A DNA stretch of 64,000 nucleotides. It comes from Stenotrophomonas pavanii. Lineage in GTDB: Bacteria; Pseudomonadota; Gammaproteobacteria; Xanthomonadales; Xanthomonadaceae. The translations under genes were made by a program, and so were the position numbers. The stretch covers positions 124,001 through 188,000 of the forward strand of contig NZ_FNFQ01000003.1 in assembly GCF_900101175.1 (NCBI RefSeq), read 5' to 3'. The notes under the pieces were generated by a model. The model saw nothing but the letters and a program-made list of their open reading frames with translations, had not been told where the DNA came from and searched no databases. Shown piece after piece: positions 26,205 through 35,094 of the stretch (positions are counted from its first letter, which is position 1; every line of letters starts with the position of its first letter).

Positions 26205-26468
26205 TCAGTGCTCGAACAAGGTCGGCGTCGCTTCGAACCGGCGCGCGTAGGCGCGTTCTTCCGCCACCCGGGCTACCTCGTCATCGGCCAGGTCCGGCGC
26301 GCCATACACCGCATAGGCCACGCTGCCGTCGGCCCCATGGCCGACCTGGTGCAGCCGGTAGCGCGAGTGGCCGCCGCCGGTGTCTTCGGGGTAATGCACG
26401 GGCGGATGGCTGCCTTCCAGGTCCATTTCACTGTTGTCGACCACGCCACCGACGAACAAGGCTCGCAT
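26205..26468 (-). CDS. small conserved hypothetical protein
   Basis: 87 residues with AGGAGA at ideal spacing before the ATG. No signal peptide or membrane segment. The middle has a Tyr/Gly-rich stretch (GGGHSRYRLHQVGHGADGSVAYAVYG) consistent with a small beta-sheet domain. I do not recognise the family. It is divergent from the rsmC-like operon. Confidence 0.65.
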   Translation of the reverse strand: MRALFVGGVVDNSEMDLEGSHPPVHYPEDTGGGHSRYRLHQVGHGADGSVAYAVYGAPDLADDEVARVAEERAYARRFEATPTLFEH

Positions 26469-26626
26469 GCAGGTTCTCCTGGGTTCCGGGGGGAGCCTCT
26501 ACCCTGAACGTTTCAATGTTGCTGGCAGATCAAGGCCCCGTTCGGGTTTCGCAAAGCGCCCTGGGCGGGGCTGCCTGGCCGAGCCGGTACAATGGTCGGC
26601 CCTCACGCTTGAAGTACCCCGCGCCG

Positions 26627-27691
26627 ATGGCCTCCAGCGACGACGCCCCCCTGCAGACCCTGCTCCTGCCGTTCTCCCAAGGCGCCCTGCGCTGGCCGGA
26701 GGGCCCGGTGGCCTTCCTGCGTGCCCGCGACGGCTGGCCGCTGCGCGAAGTGGCCGGCCACCGCGAGCTGCACTGCGAACAGAGCTTTGCCCCGTTCGCG
26801 CAGCCGCTGCAGCATGCCGCCGGCTGGACCGTCAGTGGCCAGCTGGAGGATGGGGCCGGCAAGGGCCGCTACCCGCTGGTGCTGGTGCTGCCGCCGCGCC
26901 AGCGCGAAGAAGCCCGTGCGCTGTTCGCCCGCGCGCTGGCGCTGGTCGCCGAAGGGGGCCGCATCGTCGCCTGCCAGTCCAACAACGAAGGCGCACGCTC
27001 CGGCGAGGGTGACCTCAGGCAGCTGACCGGCCTCGGCGGCAGCCTGACCAAGAACCATTGCCGCGTGTACTGGACCGCCCCGATGCAGGGCCAGCACGAT
27101 GCCGAGCTGGCCAAGCGCTGGTCGGCGCTGGATGCGGTGCGCCCGATCGTCGGTGGCCGCTTCCTCAGCCGCCCGGGCGTGTTCGCCTGGGATCGCATCG
27201 ATCCGGCGTCGGCGCTGCTGGCCGAGCACCTGCCGCCCGACCTGGCCGGCCGCGCCGCCGACCTCGGCGCCGGCTACGGCTATCTGTCGCGCGAGTTGCT
27301 GGAACGCTGCCCGAAGATCACCGCGCTGGACCTTTACGAGGCCGAGCAGCGCGCGTTGGCACTGGCCGAGCTGAACCTGGCGCCGCCGCCGCGCGCGCTG
27401 CCGCTGCGCTTCCTGTGGCAGGACGTCACCACCGGCATCGAGCCGGGTTACGACGTGATCATCAGCAATCCGCCGTTCCACACGCCGTCGCGCGCCGACC
27501 GCCCGGACATCGGCCAGCGCTTCATCGCCGTGGCCGCGCAGGCGCTGCGCCCGGGTGGGCGCCTGTATGTGGTGGCCAACCGCCACCTGCCGTACGAGCA
27601 CACCCTCAACGACAGTTTCGGTGCGGTGCGCGTGGTCGCCGAGCGCGATGGGTTCAAGCTGGTCGAAGCGGTGAAGGGGAAGGGCAAGTGA
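26627..27691 (+). CDS. rsmC: RsmC-like 16S rRNA (guanine-N2) methyltransferase
   Basis: 354 residues, close to E. coli RsmC (343). It has two related domains. The C-terminal half has the SAM-binding site (DLGAGYGYLS) and the catalytic NPPFHT (about residue 280), the RsmC/RsmD-type signature for N2-guanine methylation of rRNA. The N-terminal half is the degenerate duplicate used for folding and RNA contact. It is first of three coupled genes: its TGA overlaps the GTG start of the pseudouridine synthase, an RNA-modification pairing. Confidence 0.88.
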   Translation: MASSDDAPLQTLLLPFSQGALRWPEGPVAFLRARDGWPLREVAGHRELHCEQSFAPFAQPLQHAAGWTVSGQLEDGAGKGRYPLVLVLPPRQREEARALFARALALVAEGGRIVACQSNNEGARSGEGDLRQLTGLGGSLTKNHCRVYWTAPMQGQHDAELAKRWSALDAVRPIVGGRFLSRPGVFAWDRIDPASALLAEHLPPDLAGRAADLGAGYGYLSRELLERCPKITALDLYEAEQRALALAELNLAPPPRALPLRFLWQDVTTGIEPGYDVIISNPPFHTPSRADRPDIGQRFIAVAAQALRPGGRLYVVANRHLPYEHTLNDSFGAVRVVAERDGFKLVEAVKGKGK

Positions 27692-28389
27692 AGCTGGTCA
27701 AGCACATCGCCAACCTGGGCTATGGCAGCCGCAAGCAGGTGCAGTGGCTGTTCCGCGAAGGCCGCATCACCGATGCCGACGGCGAGGTGTTGTACGCCGA
27801 CGACCAGGTGCCGCATGAGGCCATCCGGGTCGATGGCGAGCCACTGGATCCGCCCGTGGGCCTGTCGATCGCGCTGCACAAGCCGGCCGGCTACACCTGC
27901 TCGACCAAGGATACCGGTCGCCTGATCTACGACCTTCTGCCGCCGCGCTTCCGCGACCGCGACCCGGTGCTGTCCACGGTGGGCCGCCTCGACCGCGAGA
28001 CCAGTGGCCTGCTGCTGCTGACCGATGATGGTGGCCTGCTGCACCGGATCATCTCGCCGAAATCGAAGCTGCCCAAGGTCTACGAGGTCGAGTTGAGCGA
28101 CGACCTGCGCGGTGATGAAGTGGCGCTGTTCGCCAGCGGCACGCTGATGCTGGAGTCCGAGAAGACGCCCCTGCTGCCGGCTGAACTCGAAGTGCTGGAT
28201 GCGCGTCGCGCGCGCCTGGTGCTGCACGAAGGTCGTTACCATCAGGTACGCCGCATGTTCGCCGCCACCGGCAACCACGTGCAGGCCCTGCACCGCAGCC
28301 GCGTCGGCGGGCTGGACCTGGAGGGGCTGGACGAAGGGCAATGGCGGCAGCTCACCCCTACCGACCTGGATACGCTGTTCGCTCCATGA
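27688..28389 (+). CDS. RsuA-family pseudouridine synthase
   Basis: 233 residues from a GTG that overlaps the upstream stop (GTGA). The N-terminal S4 RNA-binding region (about 1-50) precedes the synthase core with the catalytic aspartate in GRLDRETSGLLLLT. The overall match is to RsuA/RluE-type enzymes that convert uridine to pseudouridine in rRNA. Its own end overlaps the HAD phosphatase start by four bases, so the three genes are translated together. Confidence 0.92.
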   Translation: MKLVKHIANLGYGSRKQVQWLFREGRITDADGEVLYADDQVPHEAIRVDGEPLDPPVGLSIALHKPAGYTCSTKDTGRLIYDLLPPRFRDRDPVLSTVGRLDRETSGLLLLTDDGGLLHRIISPKSKLPKVYEVELSDDLRGDEVALFASGTLMLESEKTPLLPAELEVLDARRARLVLHEGRYHQVRRMFAATGNHVQALHRSRVGGLDLEGLDEGQWRQLTPTDLDTLFAP

Positions 28390-29069
28390 CCCACATCGCT
28401 GCGCTGCCGTTTCTTCCCGACGCCGTCATCTTCGACATGGACGGCCTGATGATCGACAGCGAGCGTGTCTCGCTGGCCTGCTGGGGCCAGGCCGCCGATG
28501 AATTCGGGCTGGGCCTGGACGAGGCAGTGTTCCTGCGCATGGTCGGCCTCGGCGACCGCGATTCGCACGCGCTGCTGCGCGCGCAGGGCATCGAGGACAG
28601 CGTGATCGATGCGGTGGCCGCACGTTGCCACGACCTGTATGAGGCACGTACGCAGACCGGGTTGCCGCTGCGTCCGGGCATCCTGGAACTGCTGGAGCTG
28701 CTGAAGGCACATGCGATCCCGCGTGCGGTGGCCACCACCACGCGGCAGCCGCGGGCCGGCCGCAAGCTGGCCGCTGCCGGCCTGCTGCCGTATTTCGATG
28801 CGGTGATCACCAGTGGCGACGTGGCGCGGCCGAAGCCGGCGCCGGACATCTACCTGCTGGCCGCGCAGCGGCTGGGCCAGGCGCCAGAACGTTGCCTGGC
28901 GCTGGAAGATTCACCGGCCGGCACGCGCGCTGCACTGGCGGCGGGAATGACCGTGATCCAGGTGCCGGACCTGGTACATCCGGATGAAGATCTGCGCGCA
29001 CTGGGCCACCGCATCGTCGGCTCGCTGGTGGATGCGCACGCGTTGCTGCTGCCGTTGCTGCCGAGGTAA
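28386..29069 (+). CDS. HAD-superfamily phosphatase (HxpB/YniC-like)
   Basis: 227 residues, ATG overlapping the upstream TGA. It has the HAD motif I DMDGLMIDSE with the nucleophile aspartate, motif II TTTR, and motif III/IV with K in RPKPAPDIY and ALEDSPAG. The cap is the helical subclass I type, as in beta-phosphoglucomutase and sugar-phosphate phosphatases. The natural substrate is uncertain. It is last of the rsmC-like operon. Confidence 0.9.
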   Translation: MTHIAALPFLPDAVIFDMDGLMIDSERVSLACWGQAADEFGLGLDEAVFLRMVGLGDRDSHALLRAQGIEDSVIDAVAARCHDLYEARTQTGLPLRPGILELLELLKAHAIPRAVATTTRQPRAGRKLAAAGLLPYFDAVITSGDVARPKPAPDIYLLAAQRLGQAPERCLALEDSPAGTRAALAAGMTVIQVPDLVHPDEDLRALGHRIVGSLVDAHALLLPLLPR

Positions 29070-29094
29070 CGGTGGGTGCCGTCCGCCCCTGACG

Positions 29095-29119
29095 GTGGGT
29101 GCCGACCGCTGGTCGGCAC
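29095..29119 (+). repeat. SMAG-type palindrome, GTGG head
   Basis: GTGG then GTGCCGACC / GGTCGGCAC, between the HAD gene and convergent fabB. A degraded copy starts at 29071. Confidence 0.7.
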
Positions 29120-29129
29120 GCCTGCCCCA

Positions 29130-30338
29130 TCACACCCGACCGAACACCAGCGCCGCGTTGGTGCCACCGAAGCCGAAGCTGTTGGACATCACCGTGTCCA
29201 GCTTCTGTGCGCGGCTCTCGCGCAGGATCGGGAAATCCACCACCTTCGGGTCCAGCTCGGCGATGTTGGCCGAACCGGCCACGAAGCCGTCGCGCATCAT
29301 CAGCAGGCAGTAGATCGCCTCGTGCACGCTGGCCGCACCCAGTGAATGGCCGGACAGCGCCTTGGTCGAGGACAGCGGCGGCACCGCGTCGCCGAATACT
29401 TCGCGGATCGCGTTGAGCTCGGTGACATCGCCCAGCGGGGTCGAGGTGCCGTGGGTGTTGAGGTAATCCAGCGGGCGGTCGACGCCCTGCAGTGCCATCT
29501 TCATGCAGCGCACCGCGCCTTCACCGGAGGGCGCCACCATGTCGGCGCCATCGGAGGTCACGCCATAGCCGATCAGCTCGGCATGGATGCGCGCGCCGCG
29601 TGCGACGGCGTGGTCGTAGTCCTCCAGCACCAGCATGCCGCCGCCACCGGCGATGACGAAGCCGTCGCGGTCCTTGTCATACGGGCGCGAGGCGCTGGCC
29701 GGAGTGTCGTTGAAGCTGGTCGACAGCGCGCCCATCGCGTCGAACATCACGCTCATGGACCAGTGCAGGTCTTCGCCACCACCGGCGAACATGATGTCCT
29801 GCGCACCGTGGCGGATCATGTCCGCAGCGGCGCCGATGCAGTGCGCGGAGGTCGCGCAGGCGGCCGACAGCGAGTAGCTGACGCCCTTGATCTGGTAGGC
29901 CGTGGCCAGGCAGGCCGAGACCGTCGAGCACATCGTGCGCGGCACCATGTACGGGCCGACCTTGCGCACGCCCCGTTCGCGCAGCAGGTCGACGGCACCG
30001 ATCTGCCATTCGCTGGAGCCGCCACCGGAGCCGGCAATCAGGCCGGTACGCAGGTGGCTGACCTGCTCGGCGCTGAGCCCGGCATCGGCGATGGCATCGC
30101 GCATGGACAGGTAGGCGAAGGCCGCCGCGTCGCTCATGAAGCGCTTCTGCTTGCGATCGATCAGTGCGTCCAGGTCGAGGTCGACACGGCCGCCGACCTG
30201 GCTGCGCAGCCCGGCCTCGGCGTGGTCGGCCAGCTGGGTGATACCCGAGCGCCCTTCGCGCAGCGCAGACGATACGGTATCCAGATCATTGCCGAGGCAG
30301 GACGTGATGCCCATGCCGGTGATGACGACGCGACGCAT
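29130..30338 (-). CDS. fabB: 3-oxoacyl-ACP synthase I (KAS I)
   Basis: 402 residues. Active-site cysteine C161 in [10 protein letters not shown] and the two histidines in [11 protein letters not shown] and SGHSLGAA form the Cys-His-His triad of KAS I/II. With fabA next to it this is FabB, which elongates the cis-3-decenoyl-ACP made by FabA and so commits carbon to unsaturated fatty acids. Its ATG shares one base with the fabA TGA (TGATG), so the two are translationally coupled. Confidence 0.96.
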   Translation of the reverse strand: MRRVVITGMGITSCLGNDLDTVSSALREGRSGITQLADHAEAGLRSQVGGRVDLDLDALIDRKQKRFMSDAAAFAYLSMRDAIADAGLSAEQVSHLRTGLIAGSGGGSSEWQIGAVDLLRERGVRKVGPYMVPRTMCSTVSACLATAYQIKGVSYSLSAACATSAHCIGAAADMIRHGAQDIMFAGGGEDLHWSMSVMFDAMGALSTSFNDTPASASRPYDKDRDGFVIAGGGGMLVLEDYDHAVARGARIHAELIGYGVTSDGADMVAPSGEGAVRCMKMALQGVDRPLDYLNTHGTSTPLGDVTELNAIREVFGDAVPPLSSTKALSGHSLGAASVHEAIYCLLMMRDGFVAGSANIAELDPKVVDFPILRESRAQKLDTVMSNSFGFGGTNAALVFGRV

Positions 30339-30853
30339 CAGAAGCTCCCGGTTTCAGTGAACAGGCCGACGCGCAGGTCGCGCGCGCTGTAGATTTCGCG
30401 GTCATCCACGTACATGCGGGCGTCCGACTGGGCCATCACCAGCTTGCGGTTGATGACCCGGCTGATGTCGATCTCGTAGCGCACCCGCTTGGCGTCCGGC
30501 AGTACCTGGCCGGTGAACTTCACTTCGCCGCAGCCCAGTGCGCGGCCCTTGCCGGGGGCACCCAGCCAGGTCAGGAAGAAGCCGGTCAGCTGCCACATGG
30601 CGTCCAGGCCGAGGCAGCCGGGCATCACCGGGTCGCCGATGAAGTGGCAGCCGAAGAACCACAGGTCCGGGCGGATATCCAGCTCGGCGCGTACCATGCC
30701 CTTGCCGTGCGGTCCGCCGTCCTCGTGGATGTCGGTGATGCGGTCGAACATCAGCATCGGATCGTTGGGCAAACGGCCGGCGGCGGTGCCGAACAGTTCA
30801 CCGCGTGCGCTGGCCAGCAGCTGTTCGCGGTTGAACGCGTGGAGACGGGTCAT
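30338..30853 (-). CDS. fabA: 3-hydroxydecanoyl-ACP dehydratase/isomerase
   Basis: 171 residues from the ATG at 30853 (an outer start three codons earlier is less likely). The catalytic pair H70 (GCHFIGDP) and D84 (GLDAMW) align exactly with the E. coli enzyme. It dehydrates 3-hydroxydecanoyl-ACP and isomerises the product to the cis-3 form, the branch point of anaerobic unsaturated fatty acid synthesis. It is first gene of fabAB. The 5' region carries two AACCGTA direct repeats 10 bp apart. Confidence 0.97.
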   Translation of the reverse strand: MTRLHAFNREQLLASARGELFGTAAGRLPNDPMLMFDRITDIHEDGGPHGKGMVRAELDIRPDLWFFGCHFIGDPVMPGCLGLDAMWQLTGFFLTWLGAPGKGRALGCGEVKFTGQVLPDAKRVRYEIDISRVINRKLVMAQSDARMYVDDREIYSARDLRVGLFTETGSF

Positions 30854-30933
30854 GAAGCACAATCCTGGAAGCGGGGAAACAGGGAAACAAGTTCTCGAGG
30901 ATGCCCGTGGAAACTGTGCCGATCAAACATTTC

Positions 30934-30950
30934 AACCGTACGCAACCGTA
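30934..30950. promoter_or_regulatory. AACCGTA direct repeat upstream of fabA
   Basis: Two AACCGTA copies, 30934-30940 and 30944-30950, one helical turn apart in the fabA-dinB divergent region. The factor is unknown. Confidence 0.35.
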
Positions 30951-31044
30951 GAGTTTTCAAGGGAATACGCGCATCCTGTTGATGTGCAACGACCATACTT
31001 CGGCGTGTGGCCTGCCTGGCCCGCCCCCGCCTTTTCCGCCCGAC

Positions 31045-32139
31045 ATGACCCGACTGCGCAAGATCATCCACGTTGACATGGACGCGTTCTACGCGTCGGT
31101 GGAGCAGCGCGACGATCCGTCACTGCGCGGCAAGCCGGTGGTTGTGGCATGGCGCGGCGCGCGTTCGGTGGTGTGTGCGGCCTCGTACGAGGCACGCGTG
31201 TTCGGCGTGCGTTCGGCGATGCCCGCGGTGCGCGCCGAGCGCCTGTGCCCGGACGCGATTTTCGTACCGCCGGACTTCGCGCGTTACAAGGCGGTGTCAC
31301 AGCAGGTACGCGCGATCTTCCTGCGGCATACCGACCTGGTCGAACCGCTGTCGCTGGACGAGGCCTACCTGGACGTGACCGAGCCGAAGAGTGGCATCGA
31401 GCTGGCCACCGACATCGCGCGCACCATCCGCGCTCAGATCCGCGAGGAAACCCACCTGACTGCTTCAGCCGGGATCGCCCCGAACAAGTTCCTGGCCAAG
31501 ATCGCGTCGGACTGGCGCAAGCCGGATGGCCAGTTCGTGATTCCACCGCAGCGGGTGGATGCGTTCCTGCTGCCGCTGCCGGTGAAACGGGTGCCTGGCG
31601 TGGGCAAGGTGATGGAGGGCAAGCTGGCCGCGCGCGGCATCGTCACCTGCGGCGACCTGCGGCAATGGGCATTGACCGATCTGGAAGAGGCGTTCGGCAG
31701 TTTCGGGCGCAGTCTGTACAACCGGGCGCGCGGCATCGACGAGCGGCCGGTGGAGCCGGACCAGCAGGTGCAGTCGATTTCCTCGGAGGACACCTTCGCC
31801 GAAGACCTGCTGCTGGAAGACCTGACCGAGGCAATCGTGCAGTTGGCGGAGAAGACCTGGAAGGCCACCCGCAAGACCGAGCGTGTCGGCCATACCGTGG
31901 TGCTGAAGCTGAAGACCGCGCAGTTCCGCATCCTCACCCGCAGCTTCACCCCGGAGCGCCCGCCGGAATCGATGGAAGAACTGCGCGACATCGCGCTGGC
32001 CCTGCGTGCCCGCGTCGACCTGCCGGCGGAGACCCGTTACCGTCTGGTTGGTGTCGGGCTGGGCGGCTTCCGCGAGAAGGAGCCGGTGGTGCAGGGCGAG
32101 TTGTTCGAGCACGGACCGAACGAGTCCACATCCCTCTGA
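31045..32139 (+). CDS. dinB: DNA polymerase IV
   Basis: 364 residues from the ATG that begins MTRLRKIIHVDMDAFYASVE; an in-frame start at 30979 would add an atypical Pro-rich leader. The Y-family catalytic residues are present: HVDMDAF near the N-terminus and LSLDEAYLDVT. Palm, fingers, thumb and little-finger domains are complete, but the protein seems to lack a long C-terminal clamp-binding tail; QGELFEHG near the end could be the beta-clamp motif. It carries out translesion synthesis. I see no LexA box upstream. Confidence 0.95.
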   Translation: MTRLRKIIHVDMDAFYASVEQRDDPSLRGKPVVVAWRGARSVVCAASYEARVFGVRSAMPAVRAERLCPDAIFVPPDFARYKAVSQQVRAIFLRHTDLVEPLSLDEAYLDVTEPKSGIELATDIARTIRAQIREETHLTASAGIAPNKFLAKIASDWRKPDGQFVIPPQRVDAFLLPLPVKRVPGVGKVMEGKLAARGIVTCGDLRQWALTDLEEAFGSFGRSLYNRARGIDERPVEPDQQVQSISSEDTFAEDLLLEDLTEAIVQLAEKTWKATRKTERVGHTVVLKLKTAQFRILTRSFTPERPPESMEELRDIALALRARVDLPAETRYRLVGVGLGGFREKEPVVQGELFEHGPNESTSL

Positions 32140-32150
32140 TCTGCAAAGGC

Positions 32151-32189
32151 GGGGTCAGCGCCCGTTGCGCAGCAACGGGATCCGACCCC
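32151..32189. repeat. GGGGTC-type palindrome
   Basis: Outer ends GGGGTC / GACCCC and inner stem CCCGTTGC / GCAACGGG with GCA loop, 12 bases past the dinB stop. Related to 19839-19920 and 61748-61788. Confidence 0.75.
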
Positions 32190-32205
32190 AGTAGATTGCC
32201 GATAT

Positions 32206-32397
32206 CTGTCGAAGGCGGGGTGGGTCCGGTTGCGGGGGCGTGAGCGCCATGGATGGCGCGACCGGGCCTCCATGGACGGATTCACGGCGTCCCCCGCAAC
32301 CGGACCCACCTCGCCATCCCACGGATGGCCAGCTGTTGCTGTTGCTGTTGCTTCGGCTGTTGCTGTTGCCTCTGCAGGTGCAGGGCGCAGCCCTGCA
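32206..32397 (+). ncRNA. twin-AYGGAY-hairpin repeat, copy A (putative structured RNA/ssDNA element)
   Basis: It starts CTGTCGAAGGCGGGG. A 20-bp perfect stem (32219-32238 with 32291-32310) encloses hairpin GCC-ATGGAT-GGC and hairpin TCC-ATGGAC-GGA. A GTTGC-rich linker and a terminal hairpin TGCAGGGC-GCA-GCCCTGCA follow. Two more copies lie at 61542-61721 and 61855-62042 with compensatory stem changes. Transcription is unproven. Reading it as protein gives only an Ala/Val-rich string. Confidence 0.55.
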
Positions 32398-32414
32398 AAA
32401 GAAAACGCCCTACC

Positions 32415-33326
32415 TCATGGCCACTGCATCTCGCCCTTGGCCACCTTTGCACTCAGCTCCAGCGACGCCACGCCGGCCAGCGTCGGGTAGCGCGACTGCA
32501 TTGCTTTCACCAGCGCCGCACTGTCCTTGGCCTTTGCCGTTTCGGCATCGAACGCGCGGATGTAGTCCGCAGTGAAGCGCAGTGCACTGGCATCCAGCGC
32601 CGCACCCGGCGCGTAGTGCCCCGGCACCACCACCGTCGGCTTCAATGCCTGCAGTCGCTGCAGGGTCTGCAGCCAGTCGGCATGTGACTTCGGCGTCTGC
32701 GTGTCGGCCATCCACACGTGCTCGCCGGCCACCACCGGAATGCCACCAACGATCGCGCGCAGCGACGGCACCCACAGCACGGTGCGGTCCGGGGTCGGGC
32801 CGTCCAGGCCGATCAGCGGCAGGCGCTGGCCTTCCAGCTGCAGGGCATCACCGTCCAGCACCTGCGGCACGACGATGCGCGCCGGCGCATCGGCTCCCAT
32901 TTTCGGTCCCCAGTAGGCCAGCTTGCCGGCCTGGGTCTGCCGGATATGCGCAACGGTCTGCGCGGTGGCGACGATGCGTGCCTGCGGGAAGGCGTCCTGC
33001 ACGGTGGCCAGGCCGAAGTAGTAGTCCGGATCACCGTGGCTGATGTAGATCGTGGTCAGCTGCTTGCCGCTGGCGCGGATCCGTTCGACCAGCGCGCGCG
33101 CGTCGCTGGCACCGAATTGCGCGTCGACCAGGATCGCGTCGTGGCGGCCTTCGATCAGCACCGAGGAGACCGAGAACATCGCCTGCGGGCCGGGATGGAA
33201 GGTCTGCAGGTGCAGCTGGGCTTTCGTCGCCGCCGCCGGCGCCGGGGTGGCCGGTGCGGCGAGCAGCGGTGCACTGGTGAAGCTGGCGGCCAGGGCGAGG
33301 GGGAGCAGCAGGGCAGCGGTACGCAT
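32415..33326 (-). CDS. exported MBL-fold hydrolase with altered metal motif
   Basis: 303 residues from the ATG at 33326 (AAGGA 7 bases upstream), with a signal peptide ending near residue 24 (LLAAPA). The fold is that of metallo-beta-lactamase-like proteins (VDAQFGASDARALVERI, VVPGHYAPG). The usual HxHxDH zinc motif reads HGDPDYYFG, so only one of the expected histidines of that loop remains. A related exported MBL subgroup shows the same HGDPDYY, so this is probably lineage-specific rather than decay. The substrate is unknown. Confidence 0.8.
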   Translation of the reverse strand: MRTAALLLPLALAASFTSAPLLAAPATPAPAAATKAQLHLQTFHPGPQAMFSVSSVLIEGRHDAILVDAQFGASDARALVERIRASGKQLTTIYISHGDPDYYFGLATVQDAFPQARIVATAQTVAHIRQTQAGKLAYWGPKMGADAPARIVVPQVLDGDALQLEGQRLPLIGLDGPTPDRTVLWVPSLRAIVGGIPVVAGEHVWMADTQTPKSHADWLQTLQRLQALKPTVVVPGHYAPGAALDASALRFTADYIRAFDAETAKAKDSAALVKAMQSRYPTLAGVASLELSAKVAKGEMQWP

Positions 33327-33339
33327 GGGAATTCCTTGT

Positions 33340-33401
33340 GTAGAGCCGGGCCAATGCCCGGCTGCATGTTCGCGTAGAGCCGAGCGCGGGCTCTGCTCTA
33401 C
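33340..33401. repeat. two SMAG-type palindromes
   Basis: 33340-33362 (GTAG, AGCCGGGC / GCCCGGCT) and 33374-33401 (GTAGAGC.../...GCTCTAC, with CTAC mirrored at the far end). Confidence 0.7.
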
Positions 33402-33417
33402 AAGGGACGTGCGTGGA

Positions 33418-34056
33418 TCAATACGCGGCCGTGATGATCTGCTTCGGGTACTGGTGTGCTTCCAGCTCGGCGACGAACGCTGCACCGTAGTCGGCGTAGC
33501 TGATGCGGCTGTGGCCGCTGGCATCGGCGAGGAAGGCCTTGGGCTGCACGCGGTACTGGCCGCGCTCTTCGCCCGGGCCGATTTCGGCGGCCGGCGAGAA
33601 GAAGGTCCAGTCCAGGTCGTCCACCGCCTGCAGGCGGTTGAATGCCTCACGGTGGGCCAGCGCGTACGGCTTGTAGGCCTCCGGGAAGTCGGGGGTATCG
33701 ACCAGCTGCACGCCGGGCGCGACTTCCAGGCTGCCGGCACCACCGACCACCACCAGGCGCGGCACGCCGGCCTTGCGTGCGGCGGCGGCCAGCTGCGCGG
33801 CGATCTCGCCCACACGGCCGATGTCATCGCCGGGGCGCGGGCCGTAGGCACTGGCCAGCACGTCGTGGCCGGCAATGGCGGCGACCAGCGCATCCAGGTC
33901 GTCCAGCGAGGCGACCACTGGATGCGCACCGGCCAGTTCAGCCGGGAGGTCCTGCGCGCTGCGCACGATGACGGTGAGTTCGTGGCCGCGGGCCAGCGCG
34001 TGGCGGGTGATCTGGCGGCCGATGTTGCCGGTGGAACCAACGAGGGCGATCTTCAT
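33418..34056 (-). CDS. NAD(P)-binding atypical SDR oxidoreductase
   Basis: 212 residues, GGAG before the ATG. The N-terminal Rossmann motif GSTGNIGRQI and the central VVVGGAGSLEV are those of the NmrA/BVR-B-like atypical short-chain dehydrogenases, which often act on flavins, quinones or sense NADPH. No catalytic YxxxK is obvious. It is divergent from a LysR regulator, the usual layout for a LysR-controlled detoxifying reductase. Confidence 0.88.
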   Translation of the reverse strand: MKIALVGSTGNIGRQITRHALARGHELTVIVRSAQDLPAELAGAHPVVASLDDLDALVAAIAGHDVLASAYGPRPGDDIGRVGEIAAQLAAAARKAGVPRLVVVGGAGSLEVAPGVQLVDTPDFPEAYKPYALAHREAFNRLQAVDDLDWTFFSPAAEIGPGEERGQYRVQPKAFLADASGHSRISYADYGAAFVAELEAHQYPKQIITAAY

Positions 34057-34120
34057 GGCAGGACTCCGTGGGGCGGTGTGGGGTGGGAATGGGGCCACTC
34101 TAGGCCCCTGCAGTCGGCCG

Positions 34121-34147
34121 AAAAACAGCGTATAACGCGCTTGTTTG
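34121..34147. promoter_or_regulatory. imperfect palindrome in LysR/reductase spacer
   Basis: AAACAGCG near 34122 and CGCTTGTTT near 34138 form an AT-flanked imperfect inverted repeat between the divergent reductase and lysR genes; likely LysR site. Confidence 0.45.
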
Positions 34148-34164
34148 TTGCATGGATCGAGCAT

Positions 34165-35094
34165 ATGGACCGATTGACCGCCATGACCGTGTTCGTCGAA
34201 GTGGCCGAGCGTGGCAGCCTGACCGCGGCCGCCGAGGTGCTGGACATGTCGCGGGCGATGGTCAGCCGCTACCTGGCCGAGGTCGAGGCCTGGCTGGGCG
34301 CGCGCCTGCTGCACCGGACCACGCGCCGGGTCAGCCTGACCGGCCCGGGCGAGGCGGCGCTGGCGCGCTTCCGCCAGATGCTGGCGATCGGCGAGGAACT
34401 GCAGGGCGAGCTGGCCAGCGACGATCCCGAGCCACACGGCACGCTGCGGGTCACCGCCAGCGTGTCGTTCGGGCAGAGCCACCTGGCACGGGCCGTTGCC
34501 GGCTTTGTTGCGCGCCATCCTGCCGCGCGCATCGAGCTGCTGCTGGTCGACCGCATGGTGAACCTGGTGGAGGAGCGGGTGGACCTGGCGGTGCGCATCG
34601 CGCGCCAGATCGACCCCAGCCTGATCGCGCGCCGGTTGGCCACCTGCCGCTCGGTACTGTGCGCAACGCCGTCGTACCTGCAGGCACGCGGCACGCCCAC
34701 CGCCCCCGAGCACCTGGCCGCGCACAACTGCCTGACCCACCATTACGTCGGCAAGAGCCTGTGGCAGCTGCACCGCGATGGCCGTTCGCTGTCGGTGGCG
34801 GTGGGCGGCAACATCAGTGCCAACGAGGCCTCGCTGCTGCTGGAGGCGGTGCGGGCCGGTGCCGGCATCGCCATGCTGCCGACCTACCAGGTGGCACCGT
34901 TGCTGCGCAGCGGTGAACTGATCGAACTGCTGCCTGCGTTCAGTCTGGACGAACTCGGTATTCATGCCGTGTACGCATCACGCCGCCAGCAGCCCGCTAT
35001 CATGCGGCGATTCCTGGACTACCTGGCCGAGTGCTTCGCCAGCCCGGCCTTCCAGGATCTGGATTGGCGCCCACCGGGCAAGGAGAACACATGA
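34165..35094 (+). CDS. LysR-family transcriptional regulator
   Basis: 309 residues beginning MDRLTAMTVFVEVAERGS. Winged helix-turn-helix at about 1-60 (SLTAAAEVLDMSRAMVSRYLAE) and a LysR substrate-binding domain after it. It belongs to the subgroup that controls a divergently placed oxidoreductase, here the SDR-like gene. Its TGA overlaps the ATG of the following methyltransferase gene, so regulator and methyltransferase are co-translated. Confidence 0.93.
   Translation: MDRLTAMTVFVEVAERGSLTAAAEVLDMSRAMVSRYLAEVEAWLGARLLHRTTRRVSLTGPGEAALARFRQMLAIGEELQGELASDDPEPHGTLRVTASVSFGQSHLARAVAGFVARHPAARIELLLVDRMVNLVEERVDLAVRIARQIDPSLIARRLATCRSVLCATPSYLQARGTPTAPEHLAAHNCLTHHYVGKSLWQLHRDGRSLSVAVGGNISANEASLLLEAVRAGAGIAMLPTYQVAPLLRSGELIELLPAFSLDELGIHAVYASRRQQPAIMRRFLDYLAECFASPAFQDLDWRPPGKENT

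Noticed and set aside
30979-31044. Earlier start for dinB, and a LexA box upstream
   Set aside because: The added residues do not match the family and no LexA-type palindrome is visible.
32230-32490. Short Ala/Val-rich reading frame through twin-hairpin copy A
   Set aside because: Its residues are the GTTGC-type repeat read in frame; the DNA is better explained by paired stems.
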